A stretch of 64,000 nucleotides of DNA from Ardenticatenaceae bacterium. GTDB taxonomy: Bacteria > Chloroflexota > Anaerolineae > Promineifilales > Promineifilaceae. The position numbers and the translations under genes were made by a program. The notes under the pieces are model-generated. The model searched no databases and was not told where the DNA came from. It was given only the letters and a program-made list of their open reading frames with translations. The DNA lies in NCBI GenBank assembly GCA_011525915.1, contig WYBM01000102.1:1-64000 (forward strand), read 5' to 3'. This document shows positions 17,915 through 25,380 of the stretch, piece by piece. Within the stretch, counting starts at the first letter, position 1; each line of letters starts with the position of its first letter.

Positions 17915-18298
17915 ATGGCAACTGCTGAAGAACGCATGCAAATCCTGAAAATGATTGAAGAAGGCAAGATCAGCGCCGTAGAAGGCGCCGAACTACTGCG
18001 TGCCCTGGGCCGTGAAAAAGGCCCGGCGTCAGCCACTGAACCGTTAAAGGGGGCCAGCAATCCACGCTGGTTCCGCGTGCGCATCACCGAACTAAGCAGC
18101 GGCCGCAACAAGGTGAACGTGAATATTCCCTTTGGCCTGGTGAATGTAGGCCTGAAGATGGGGGCACGTTTTGCCCCGGACATGGAGGGGGTAAACTTTG
18201 ACCAACTGCTGGCCGCGGTGCGCAGCGGCCAGCAAGGGAAGGTGCTGGACGTGACCGACGAAGAGGGCGGCGAGCGGGTAGAAATTTTTGTGGAATGA
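17915..18298 (+). CDS. SHOCT-like module protein, LiaX/YvlB N-terminal type (copy 2)
   Basis: A 127-residue paralogue of 14891-15286. It has the helical pair ILKMIEEGKISAVEGAELL at residues 10-28, then a linker, then RVRITELSSGRNKVNVNIP and FGLVNVGLKMGARFAPDM. The C-terminal ends of both copies are alike (DEEGGERVEIFVE here, NEEGGEHVQVFID there). The pair is most easily explained by a duplication with the GNAT gene and a repeat now between. The function is unknown. Codon use is like that of its neighbours. Confidence 0.75.
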   Translation: MATAEERMQILKMIEEGKISAVEGAELLRALGREKGPASATEPLKGASNPRWFRVRITELSSGRNKVNVNIPFGLVNVGLKMGARFAPDMEGVNFDQLLAAVRSGQQGKVLDVTDEEGGERVEIFVE

Positions 18299-18348
18299 CG
18301 GGCGGTACGGCCGTGGCCTCTAACCCTCACAATAAAACCAGAATAAGC

Positions 18349-18456
18349 CTATTTCTCCTCCAGCTTTGCCGCCGCCATCAGTGCATACGGGCCGGCCGGA
18401 TAGTCGTGCCAGAGACGCCAGTAGGCAGCGACAGCTTCCGCCTCATTGCCTTGCAT
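18349..18456 (-). pseudogene. Possible remnant of a TPR-type gene
   Basis: A 35-codon frame, starting MQGNEAEAVAAYWRLWHDYP and ending AALMAAAKLEEK-like before a stop, resembles the last TPR helix pair of a longer protein. It overlaps the end of the helicase gene by 14 bp in another frame. No ribosome binding site was seen. It may be a left-over of a gene disrupted when the helicase pair arrived, or chance. Confidence 0.3.
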
Positions 18457-20452
18457 TTCTTAGGCAGCCCCGCGTTGTTCTTTTTTGGTCTAAAACATCT
18501 GGCAGCGGGCCAACATAAGTGATGACCAGGCGCTGCCCGGCGCGGGTAATGGCCATATAGAGTTTGCGTGTATTATCCCGGATGAGGTCGGCCCGTTCTT
18601 CTTCAGAGAGGCGGATGCTTTGCTCTTTTTCATACAGATCGTGAATACCCAGCAAAAATACGATGGGGCTTTCCAGGCCGGTGGCCGCATTCAGGGAGCA
18701 GACCCGTATCTGGTCCTGCGGTTCATCCTGACCGGGGTCTACGGCCGTGTGGCCCCCAAAGACCGCATTTAATCGGGTGATGATGTGTGAAATCTCTTCA
18801 CGGCTGGCATGGATAACTAAAATATCCTTCCAGGGAACACCACTTTCATGGAGCTGGCGAATTTCGTTGATGACCCGTGTTATCTCGTCCTGTTCACTGG
18901 TGAGAGGTATGACAACTGGCAGCACCCCCTGGGGCATATGCAGCAAATCTGGCACCACCACAGCCTCATCTGCTGCAGGCAGCCGGGTTCGGTAAAGGAG
19001 TGTGGCAAAATCTAGAATTTCACGAGTGGTGCGGTAGCTTTTGGTCAGACGATGTACCCGGCCCCGCACTTCCAGGCCGCCCGCCAACCAGGATTGGCCG
19101 CGCTTCAGAAAGCCCTGGCTGGCATCGGCCACTAAGAACAGGTGCCCACTCTCCGGGGTAAGGATGCGCTGGATAATCTCAAACCAGATCGGGGCAAAAA
19201 ATTGCGCCTCGTCTATCAGGATAATGTCATACCGGGGCAAGAATACGTCGCCATCATGCCAATAGCGCCAGAGCTGCCGCGGGATATCCCCCCAATCGAT
19301 GAGCTGCCGCTGGCGGAGGGCATGGTGGTAACTGTTCATCGCCCGATACACCCGCCGCCGCATGGAGTCGCCTAAGGCAAAACCGCGCCCGGTGCGGTCT
19401 GCGGCCAGGTACTCCGCCTCGCTGAATAAAAACCGGTCTTTATACCAATCGATTTCATCCAGAAGCATAGTTTCAGACATGGTTGTATGGCGCAGCTGCT
19501 CGTACCAGATTTGGGTGACCAATTCCAGCCGTTCCCGGAAACGGATAATGGTGGATGGAGGTTTATCTGCTGGCCACTGCCGGCGGCACCAACCCATGAA
19601 GGTTTGCATCTCCACCCCCTGGTCGCCGCCGCTGAGCCGGGCATAGCGGCGGCGCAAATCCTGGATCAGCGCCCGGTTGTGCGTGAGTACCAGAATGCGT
19701 TTGTGGGGAAACAGGCGGCGCAGCATGAAGGCACGGTAAATGATGATGAGGGACTTGCCGCTGCCGGCCACACCGTTGACCAGCCGCAGTTGGAAATCTT
19801 GGGCCGTATCATGTCCGGATTTAGGCAGGTTAAGGTCCAGCTTGAGCGCCTGCTCCTGGTCATAATCCAGCAAGTAATGGGCTAAACCGGCTTCTGTGTT
19901 CCGTGCTACCGGCTGGCGGACGGTAAAAGCGGCCGGGATAATAACCTCTGGGGAGAAGTGCTGCCGAATATGGTCCATTTGGCCGGCGGTGAGCGGAGAT
20001 GATAGCTGGTCAGCCAGCCAGTCTGGCAGCCGCTCTGGGGTAAGTTGTTCCTTTCCCACCCAGGCTGCCCGGGCCGAATCAGGCCGGAGGGGCTGGATTT
20101 GCCTGGCAGCGAGATGGGGAAAGAGCACGGCCGTGGTCAGATGTGTTTCCAATTTTAACTGGTGAACAAAAGCGGTCAGGGCCCCATCTTCAGCAAGGCC
20201 AATGGACACGGCTGACTGGCCAAACAAATCTGGCTGCTGCACCCGGCTTAAATCTTGGGCCGTGGCCGGAGAGACACTCAGGAAAAGTACGCGCTTCCCC
20301 CACGCCAGCCAAAAATCAGGGGCTGGCTGCTCCCCATGCGGCAGCCGCTGGGTGACGGTGATATCATCCGGCAGCCTTTTGAATAGATAAAACAGGCGAA
20401 TCAGGTCCGGGGAGGAGCCAGGGAAAGGGGTGGCCGGGTTCAACTGAGCCAT
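18443..20452 (-). CDS. UvrD/Rep-like superfamily I helicase
   Basis: A 669-residue ATP-dependent helicase. The ATP site is GVAGSGKS (residues 227-234), motif Ia follows in LVLTHNRALIQDL, motif II is IDEAQ (413-417), motif III is VADASQGF, motif IV LTKSYRTTREI, and motif VI LYMAITRAGQRL. The first 190 residues carry no clear domain; HGEQPAPDFWLAWGKRVLFL faintly resembles a nuclease-related (NERD/PD-DExK) start but lacks a convincing active site. The stop is 4 bp from nothing conserved; the C-terminus looks short after motif VI. It starts 4 bp after the second helicase, so the two form an operon. DNA repair or defence is possible. Confidence 0.82.
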   Translation of the reverse strand: MAQLNPATPFPGSSPDLIRLFYLFKRLPDDITVTQRLPHGEQPAPDFWLAWGKRVLFLSVSPATAQDLSRVQQPDLFGQSAVSIGLAEDGALTAFVHQLKLETHLTTAVLFPHLAARQIQPLRPDSARAAWVGKEQLTPERLPDWLADQLSSPLTAGQMDHIRQHFSPEVIIPAAFTVRQPVARNTEAGLAHYLLDYDQEQALKLDLNLPKSGHDTAQDFQLRLVNGVAGSGKSLIIIYRAFMLRRLFPHKRILVLTHNRALIQDLRRRYARLSGGDQGVEMQTFMGWCRRQWPADKPPSTIIRFRERLELVTQIWYEQLRHTTMSETMLLDEIDWYKDRFLFSEAEYLAADRTGRGFALGDSMRRRVYRAMNSYHHALRQRQLIDWGDIPRQLWRYWHDGDVFLPRYDIILIDEAQFFAPIWFEIIQRILTPESGHLFLVADASQGFLKRGQSWLAGGLEVRGRVHRLTKSYRTTREILDFATLLYRTRLPAADEAVVVPDLLHMPQGVLPVVIPLTSEQDEITRVINEIRQLHESGVPWKDILVIHASREEISHIITRLNAVFGGHTAVDPGQDEPQDQIRVCSLNAATGLESPIVFLLGIHDLYEKEQSIRLSEEERADLIRDNTRKLYMAITRAGQRLVITYVGPLPDVLDQKRTTRGCLRNARQ

Positions 20453-20456
20453 GAGC

Positions 20457-22310
20457 TTACCATTTACTCAGCCATAGTTCCGGCGCGAGGTCATGACTAT
20501 CCGGAATGTAGGTGCAGCTTTCCAGCAGGTTTTCCAGTAAGAAGACGGTCTCTTGCAGACCGGGGTCTGTTGTCTGGGTATTCAGGATAAACCGGCTGCC
20601 GACAATAATGAGCTTTTTCCGCGGCCGGGTGATGGCCACATTTAAGCGTTCCGGCTGGAAAAAGAAGTCGGCCACAGTGGCGGCAAATCCAGGATTAGAG
20701 GTGGTGAGAGAGAGGATGATCATATCCCGTTCCTGTCCCTGCATCCGTTCCACCGTATCAATGATGATCTGACGCTGCACGGCCGTTTCCGGCACATACT
20801 CTCGCAGCAAATTACGAATCAGCCGCCCCTGCGCCCGGTATGGAGCCACCACCCCAATTTCCCCGGCCGGAAAACCACATCCCAACAAAGTGGTGATCAG
20901 GCTGACCACTGCCGCCGCTTCTTTATGGCTGGTGGCAGTGTTGTTGTGATGTGCCAGATCCCAAAACACTTTAGGATGATTCGGGTGCAGTACGTCTGCC
21001 AGCCGGGCGGGAGGGGCCGGGTACTCGATACGTCGTGAAGCGGCCGTCGCCGCCGGGGTGAGCATGCCCCCGTAGAACTGCTGGCTGGGCCACCCGGCTA
21101 ATACGTCGTTGAGCCGGTAGGTTTCCGCCAGCATCTTGTTCATCTGGCTGTCGGCCAGGTACTCAAATATAGAGCTGCGCAAGGCACCGCCGGTGAGGCG
21201 GGTCGTAAGCACCGGCGGCAACTGTTTCTGGTCACCAAAGAAGATGTATTTCTGCCCGGCCAGCATGCCCATAATAGCCAGGGGCAGCGTGATCTGGCTG
21301 GCTTCATCGAATATGACGGTGTCGAACTCGACCCCGGCCAGCCGTTTGGTGCGCGGCGCAAACGGGGTAGCCCCTACGATGTAGCCGCTGCTTTTATCAG
21401 CCAATGGTGATTCGTGAAAGGTGTCAAAGTTGGGCGCCTGCAAATCATCGGCCCGGGCAGAGTGACCTACCTTGATGGCCAGACAGTGTGGGTTTGCCTT
21501 AAGAATGGCGTTGAGGGCGTTATTGATGGCCCGATGGGTAAAGGCGCAAACGAGCACCCGTTCGCCGGTTTTGGCCAGGGCGTTGGCCAGGGCAGCCAGC
21601 ACCCGGGTTTTACCCGTCCCCGGTGGCCCCTGAACCAGGGCAGCCAGATCGGCGGCATAGGCATTGGCCAGCGCTTCGCACTGATGCCAGTTCAGCCCGG
21701 CGGCTTCACCAATGGCCAGGCCACGGCCGTACCAATCGGCGTCTATCACAGGTTGGGCCCGCCTCATCAGCAAGGGCAGGACGAAGGTGCGCCCGACGAG
21801 TGTGTCCCCCGCATCGGCCAATGCGCCCAACACATAGCTGCTCAAGTCCAAAAATCCCATGTCTAAAATCCACCCGTCCCGTTCCCGGAATAACTCCTGC
21901 CAATCACCCTGGATATCCGCAGAGACGACCAGCCGGGTTTCCTCATCTTCGTCCAGATTGACCATGAAATGGGGGTAGGTAAAGGGATCCCCCCGGTTGA
22001 GGCAGAGGATATCTCCCGGCCGAAAGCGAGATTGATTTTCCGGGCAGGATAATACCAACTGCGAGTCCCGGCGAAATTCATCGATTTGCACGGCAGCCAC
22101 GGCGAACCCATCTCGCACTCGTTGCGCCAGCGGTTTTGCCCAGATGGCTTCGATCTGGCGCCGTAGTGCCATCGTTTCCGCCAGCACAAATTCACGCAAG
22201 CTGTATAAAAAGGCGGCCATTTCCGGGTCGGGCACATGGAAGTGGGAGGCTGTTGCGTTTCTCATGATAGTCACGTGGCCAGGGCTATCAACCTCTACAA
22301 CCTGGTTCAA
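20457..22310 (-). CDS. Upf1/Dna2-like superfamily I helicase
   Basis: A 617-residue SF1B helicase. Motif I is VQGPPGTGKT (226-235), motif Ia CAFTHRAINNAL, motif II DEAS (335-338), motif III FFGDQKQLPPVL, motif IV/V region TVERMQGQERDMIILS and motif VI NVAITRPRKKLIIVGSR. The N-terminal 200 residues are an uncharacterised beta-rich part, as in the IGHMBP2/Dna2 group. The start at 22310 is a TTG; an ATG at 22265 is an alternative. The UvrD-like helicase follows after 4 bp. Two different SF1 helicases in one operon is unusual and points to a joint role on nucleic acid. No nuclease motif was found. Confidence 0.82.
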   Translation of the reverse strand: MNQVVEVDSPGHVTIMRNATASHFHVPDPEMAAFLYSLREFVLAETMALRRQIEAIWAKPLAQRVRDGFAVAAVQIDEFRRDSQLVLSCPENQSRFRPGDILCLNRGDPFTYPHFMVNLDEDEETRLVVSADIQGDWQELFRERDGWILDMGFLDLSSYVLGALADAGDTLVGRTFVLPLLMRRAQPVIDADWYGRGLAIGEAAGLNWHQCEALANAYAADLAALVQGPPGTGKTRVLAALANALAKTGERVLVCAFTHRAINNALNAILKANPHCLAIKVGHSARADDLQAPNFDTFHESPLADKSSGYIVGATPFAPRTKRLAGVEFDTVIFDEASQITLPLAIMGMLAGQKYIFFGDQKQLPPVLTTRLTGGALRSSIFEYLADSQMNKMLAETYRLNDVLAGWPSQQFYGGMLTPAATAASRRIEYPAPPARLADVLHPNHPKVFWDLAHHNNTATSHKEAAAVVSLITTLLGCGFPAGEIGVVAPYRAQGRLIRNLLREYVPETAVQRQIIIDTVERMQGQERDMIILSLTTSNPGFAATVADFFFQPERLNVAITRPRKKLIIVGSRFILNTQTTDPGLQETVFLLENLLESCTYIPDSHDLAPELWLSKW

Positions 22311-22409
22311 CTACTGATGACGCTAAACGGTCTTTTCTGGGCAAGATTATTATCCGGTAGTGTAGCTGGGGCGGCCTGCTTTGACGTTGTTCCAAAAGTT
22401 TTATGACCT

Positions 22410-22471
22410 TTGGTAGGGGCAGGTCTTGTGCCTGCCCCGCTCAGGGCGACCACAAGAGTCGCGCCTACCAA
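22410..22471. repeat. Short inverted-repeat element, MITE-like
   Basis: TTGGTAGG (22410-22417) and CCTACCAA (22464-22471) bound a 62-bp element made of two inner hairpins: GGGGCAGG...CCTGCCCC and GGGCGAC...GTCGCGCC. This layout is that of small palindromic elements spread in many bacterial genomes. Upstream (22311-22409) nothing was recognised. Confidence 0.6.
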
Positions 22472-22721
22472 CGTATGATTTTTTGTGAAACAGTGCAGTG
22501 AAGTTCCATCAGGGCTTATTGTACCATTTTTATTCGTGCTTAACGGCCGTGCCCTACACCTACTTCCAACCTGATGACCCCGCCCTGGGCCCACGGGCGT
22601 ATCACTATCATCATCTTTCGAACAGGCCCACGGCCGTGGCCTCTCATCATCCCATGGGCGCTACGTTAAGATTTCCCGGCCCATGTCAGGCGTTGACCTC
22701 ATGCCTATCGCGGCCGCAGCC

Positions 22722-22894
22722 GCCCGGTGATCAATCACCGGGCTTGTCACGAACGCCCCCGCCAGGGGCTTTACGGCCGTTAAGCCAGATTGATCTGGCG
22801 TTAGTAACAAGCCAGGGCATTGATGCCCTGGCGGAAGTGGGCAGTAAGCCACCTTAACAAAACCGAGAGTGGCTTAACGTCTCATCAAGACGTT
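22722..22894. repeat. Array of six hairpins, three with an ATTGAT/ATCAAT centre
   Basis: In order: GCCCGGTGATCAATCACCGG plus GC (22722-22743); GCCCC/GGGGC (22755-22769); GCCAGATTGATCTGGC (22784-22799); GCCAGGGCATTGATGCCCTG plus GC (22811-22832); TAAGCCAC (22845-22852) with GTGGCTTA (22869-22876); and AACGTCT/AGACGTT (22876-22894). An ACGGCCGT lies between the second and third. Three have perfect stems of different sequence around the same central hexamer. The rest of 22472-22991 shows no gene. Confidence 0.7.
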
Positions 22895-22991
22895 TATCTT
22901 TCAAATGTTGGGGCCACGGTCGTTAACGCTACATCTATCTTACCTGGCGGGGCTAAGCCAATATGCCGATGAAAACTGCCACGACAGGGGG

Positions 22992-23582
22992 CTACTCCAA
23001 TTGCCATAAACCAACGACTTTGAATTCAATGTCTTCATTTTCCCAAATTCCAGGTCGTATCTTTTGTACGGCCATCATGCATTCAAGACAGTAATTAGCT
23101 ATAGAAAAATCACTGAATAAACCATTTATATTTAACTGTTGCTGAAAAAAACTCCTTATCAGTCTCAACAAGGGTTGCAGTATCCTAAATGCATCATCTT
23201 GTGACATATCGTCCGGTGGGGTACGATCAAACTCTAGTCCCCAACTTAAAAGAGAGTAACTGTATCCAGCACACAGGTCGAATCCTAAGAATGCACTTGG
23301 TGCCTCTCTATCAGGAATATCGTGCAATTCACGTACAGATACTATTTCAAAGTATTGTGGTGGGCTAAGCTGCCTATACGCTTGCACTAGCGCTTTAGCC
23401 TTCACCAAATCATAAACTACTCCCTCCTCCCCTCCCGCAGAACAATACCAGATAAAAGCCCTATTTACTTCATGCTCCTCGTCAAGTTCCTCACAATAAT
23501 ATGGAGTCATCCGCTCCACGCCCCGGTATATTGGAGCTTCGGTATGTATATTTCTTGGAAGACCTAAGATTAGTAGTTTCAT
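22992..23582 (-). CDS. Probable immunity protein of the RHS toxin
   Basis: A 196-residue protein of no recognised family. It starts MKLLILGLPRNIHTEAPIYR and has no membrane segment or signal peptide. The open frame begins earlier, at 23663, but that start lies inside the toxin gene; the ATG at 23582, 23 bp after the toxin stop, is preferred although no clear Shine-Dalgarno was found. The gene is richer in A and T than its neighbours, as is common for transferred cargo. Its position directly after an RHS-Hint toxin gene makes an immunity role likely. This is inference from context only. Confidence 0.55.
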   Translation of the reverse strand: MKLLILGLPRNIHTEAPIYRGVERMTPYYCEELDEEHEVNRAFIWYCSAGGEEGVVYDLVKAKALVQAYRQLSPPQYFEIVSVRELHDIPDREAPSAFLGFDLCAGYSYSLLSWGLEFDRTPPDDMSQDDAFRILQPLLRLIRSFFQQQLNINGLFSDFSIANYCLECMMAVQKIRPGIWENEDIEFKVVGLWQLE

Positions 23583-23604
23583 GATAGTAATACTATAAGC
23601 CTTA

Positions 23605-25293
23605 TTAAGGAAGCGTATAGCCTTGTGGAACTGGAATATGTACTTGACCTGAACTCCCAACATTCAGATGCGGCACATTCCAGGGCGTACCAGGATGTGG
23701 GGGATCGAGACGCACTTGAACACCATATTCCGTAGCTCTTTTGATGTATATATCTAATTGATTTGTAGAAGGAATGGACCCGGTTGCTTTATATTCGCTC
23801 TGTAAGTTTTTCCCATAGTTTACTAAAGTCCCACCGTCCTTTACCCAAGATGGTAAACACCCATCATTATGAACAAGCCACTGAGCATAGCCGACAAAGT
23901 AGGTATGAGCAGTGGCGACGGTGAAATTGTACATGGTTTGGGGTGTGGTTGTAAATGTGATGGCTTTTACAGTGCCTGTACCCCATGCTGCATTGCGAAT
24001 TTTATCGCCGGGCTGAAGGCTGGCCGCCTCTACCCATTCGTCTTCACTGGTATAGAAGGGGTGTTCGGGAGTGGTGATTACGGTCTCTCCGTCAATCGTC
24101 AGGTAAACAATCACCGGGTCTTCATGTACCCACACGGCTATCACAGGATAATAGTCAATTTCGCCGGTTTCTTCATTGAAAGCTAGTACGATTGTCTCCA
24201 ATGTCACCTGGCTAATGGGTATAAGGCCATCATCCGTCATCACTAATGTGTCAGCGCTAAAGCTGCACGGCATTCCTGTTGGGGTCTGGCCTGCCAGTAA
24301 TTGGCCTAATTGATTCATCCGGTCAGCATCGGAGAAATAAGCAGCCGCAATGATAAAACTCACATCCTGATTTAAGAAATCAGAAGGCATGGGGTCGATA
24401 TAGTGCTCACCAAATATCGCATTCATCCCTCCCACGAGAGCATTATCATCGCTAAAATTGGCAACGTATTTTGCTGTTGATTGAGTGGCCAGACGGAAGA
24501 TAGCTTCGTCCAGTGTTTCCCCGATCAACTGGCCTGCATCAATCTCACCTCTTGCTGCCCTCAACAAATAATCAAGATAGAAGTAGGGAAAGGCATTGTT
24601 GAAGAGATCGCCATAGCCATAATTGTCTCCCGCACCCAGGTTCTGGTCACAGGTTTCAAAATCCATTTCGGCTTCCTGTGCAGAGCAAGTGCGGTGGCCT
24701 GATGGGTCGGTGAAATTGAGGGGCGAGTTAAGCACATAGCTGTAGCGGTTGAAGGATTGAGGGTTGGCGGGGTCCGGCACGATGGAGTCGGCGGAGGCAA
24801 AACGGCCGAGGCCGGGCACGTAAAAGCGCGCATTCATATAGATCAACCCCAGGTCGTTGGCGCCGCTGCCCAGGTTGTTGTGCCGGTGGCCGGTGAAGCC
24901 CCACTCTGTCAGGTCGGCTGTGGGTTTTGTGCGCCAGTCGCCAAACGGGAAATACCGGGCGGTGGTGTTGACCAGGGCGCTGCCAACTTGGTTTGTCATC
25001 AGGCTTACACTGCCCAGGTGATCCGCATGCGGGTACGTCACCACCCCACTCTGCGCCGATACCCGCACATTGTCAAAACTGACACTGCTCTGGCTGGTGC
25101 GCAGGGCGATGTACTGCCCGGAGGTTAAGGGAGTGCTGTCCGTCCAGCTTACCCACTGCACCCCATCCCGCCACAGCGTCACCACCCCCGTGGCCGGATT
25201 ATAGGTCGCTTTATAGCTGTACGTCTGCCCATTGCTGGCCGGCAGGCTGGCAATGGCCCGCTGGTAGCGAGTCTTGTTGGGTCGTTGCTCCAA
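23605..25293 (-). CDS. Orphan RHS core tip with Hint domain and C-terminal toxin
   Basis: A 562-residue polymorphic toxin end. Residues 22-80 look like a laminin-G-like tail; 87-200 are the RHS-associated core (HADHLGSVSLMTN, YFPFGDWR, GLIYMNARFYVPGLGRFAS, NSPLNFTDPSGH). A Hint (intein-like) domain runs from C343 (CSFSADTLVMTDDG) through TPEHPF to LVHN476, whose Cys and HN ends suggest self-cleavage. The last 86 residues (477-562) are the toxin, with TPWNVPHLNVGSSGQVHIPV near the end; the family is not recognised. A full RHS protein is far longer: the frame opens with TTG only 20 bp after the terminator of the subtilase gene, so the N-terminal shell is missing. Confidence 0.8.
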   Translation of the reverse strand: MEQRPNKTRYQRAIASLPASNGQTYSYKATYNPATGVVTLWRDGVQWVSWTDSTPLTSGQYIALRTSQSSVSFDNVRVSAQSGVVTYPHADHLGSVSLMTNQVGSALVNTTARYFPFGDWRTKPTADLTEWGFTGHRHNNLGSGANDLGLIYMNARFYVPGLGRFASADSIVPDPANPQSFNRYSYVLNSPLNFTDPSGHRTCSAQEAEMDFETCDQNLGAGDNYGYGDLFNNAFPYFYLDYLLRAARGEIDAGQLIGETLDEAIFRLATQSTAKYVANFSDDNALVGGMNAIFGEHYIDPMPSDFLNQDVSFIIAAAYFSDADRMNQLGQLLAGQTPTGMPCSFSADTLVMTDDGLIPISQVTLETIVLAFNEETGEIDYYPVIAVWVHEDPVIVYLTIDGETVITTPEHPFYTSEDEWVEAASLQPGDKIRNAAWGTGTVKAITFTTTPQTMYNFTVATAHTYFVGYAQWLVHNDGCLPSWVKDGGTLVNYGKNLQSEYKATGSIPSTNQLDIYIKRATEYGVQVRLDPPHPGTPWNVPHLNVGSSGQVHIPVPQGYTLP

Positions 25294-25313
25294 ACAACCA
25301 CCGGCACAAAATA

Positions 25314-25340
25314 AAGAAGGCCGGGCGAACCGGCCTTCTT
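25314..25340 (-). terminator. Intrinsic terminator of the subtilase gene
   Basis: AAGAAGGCCGG pairs perfectly with CCGGCCTTCTT around a 5-base loop. On the minus strand it is followed by TATTTTG. It lies 41 bp after the stop of the subtilase gene and just upstream of the RHS fragment, so it also separates the two. Confidence 0.85.
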
Positions 25341-25380
25341 GTTTGTTTACAGGTCATCATTCGCCACAAATTGCCTTAAG

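Noticed and set aside
18295..18522. A 75-codon plus-strand frame at the end of the helicase gene
   Set aside because: It is antisense to the helicase end and the TPR-like remnant, without a start signal.
22498..22857. A 119-codon plus-strand frame over the hairpin array
   Set aside because: It runs through perfect palindromes, has no family features and no ribosome binding site.
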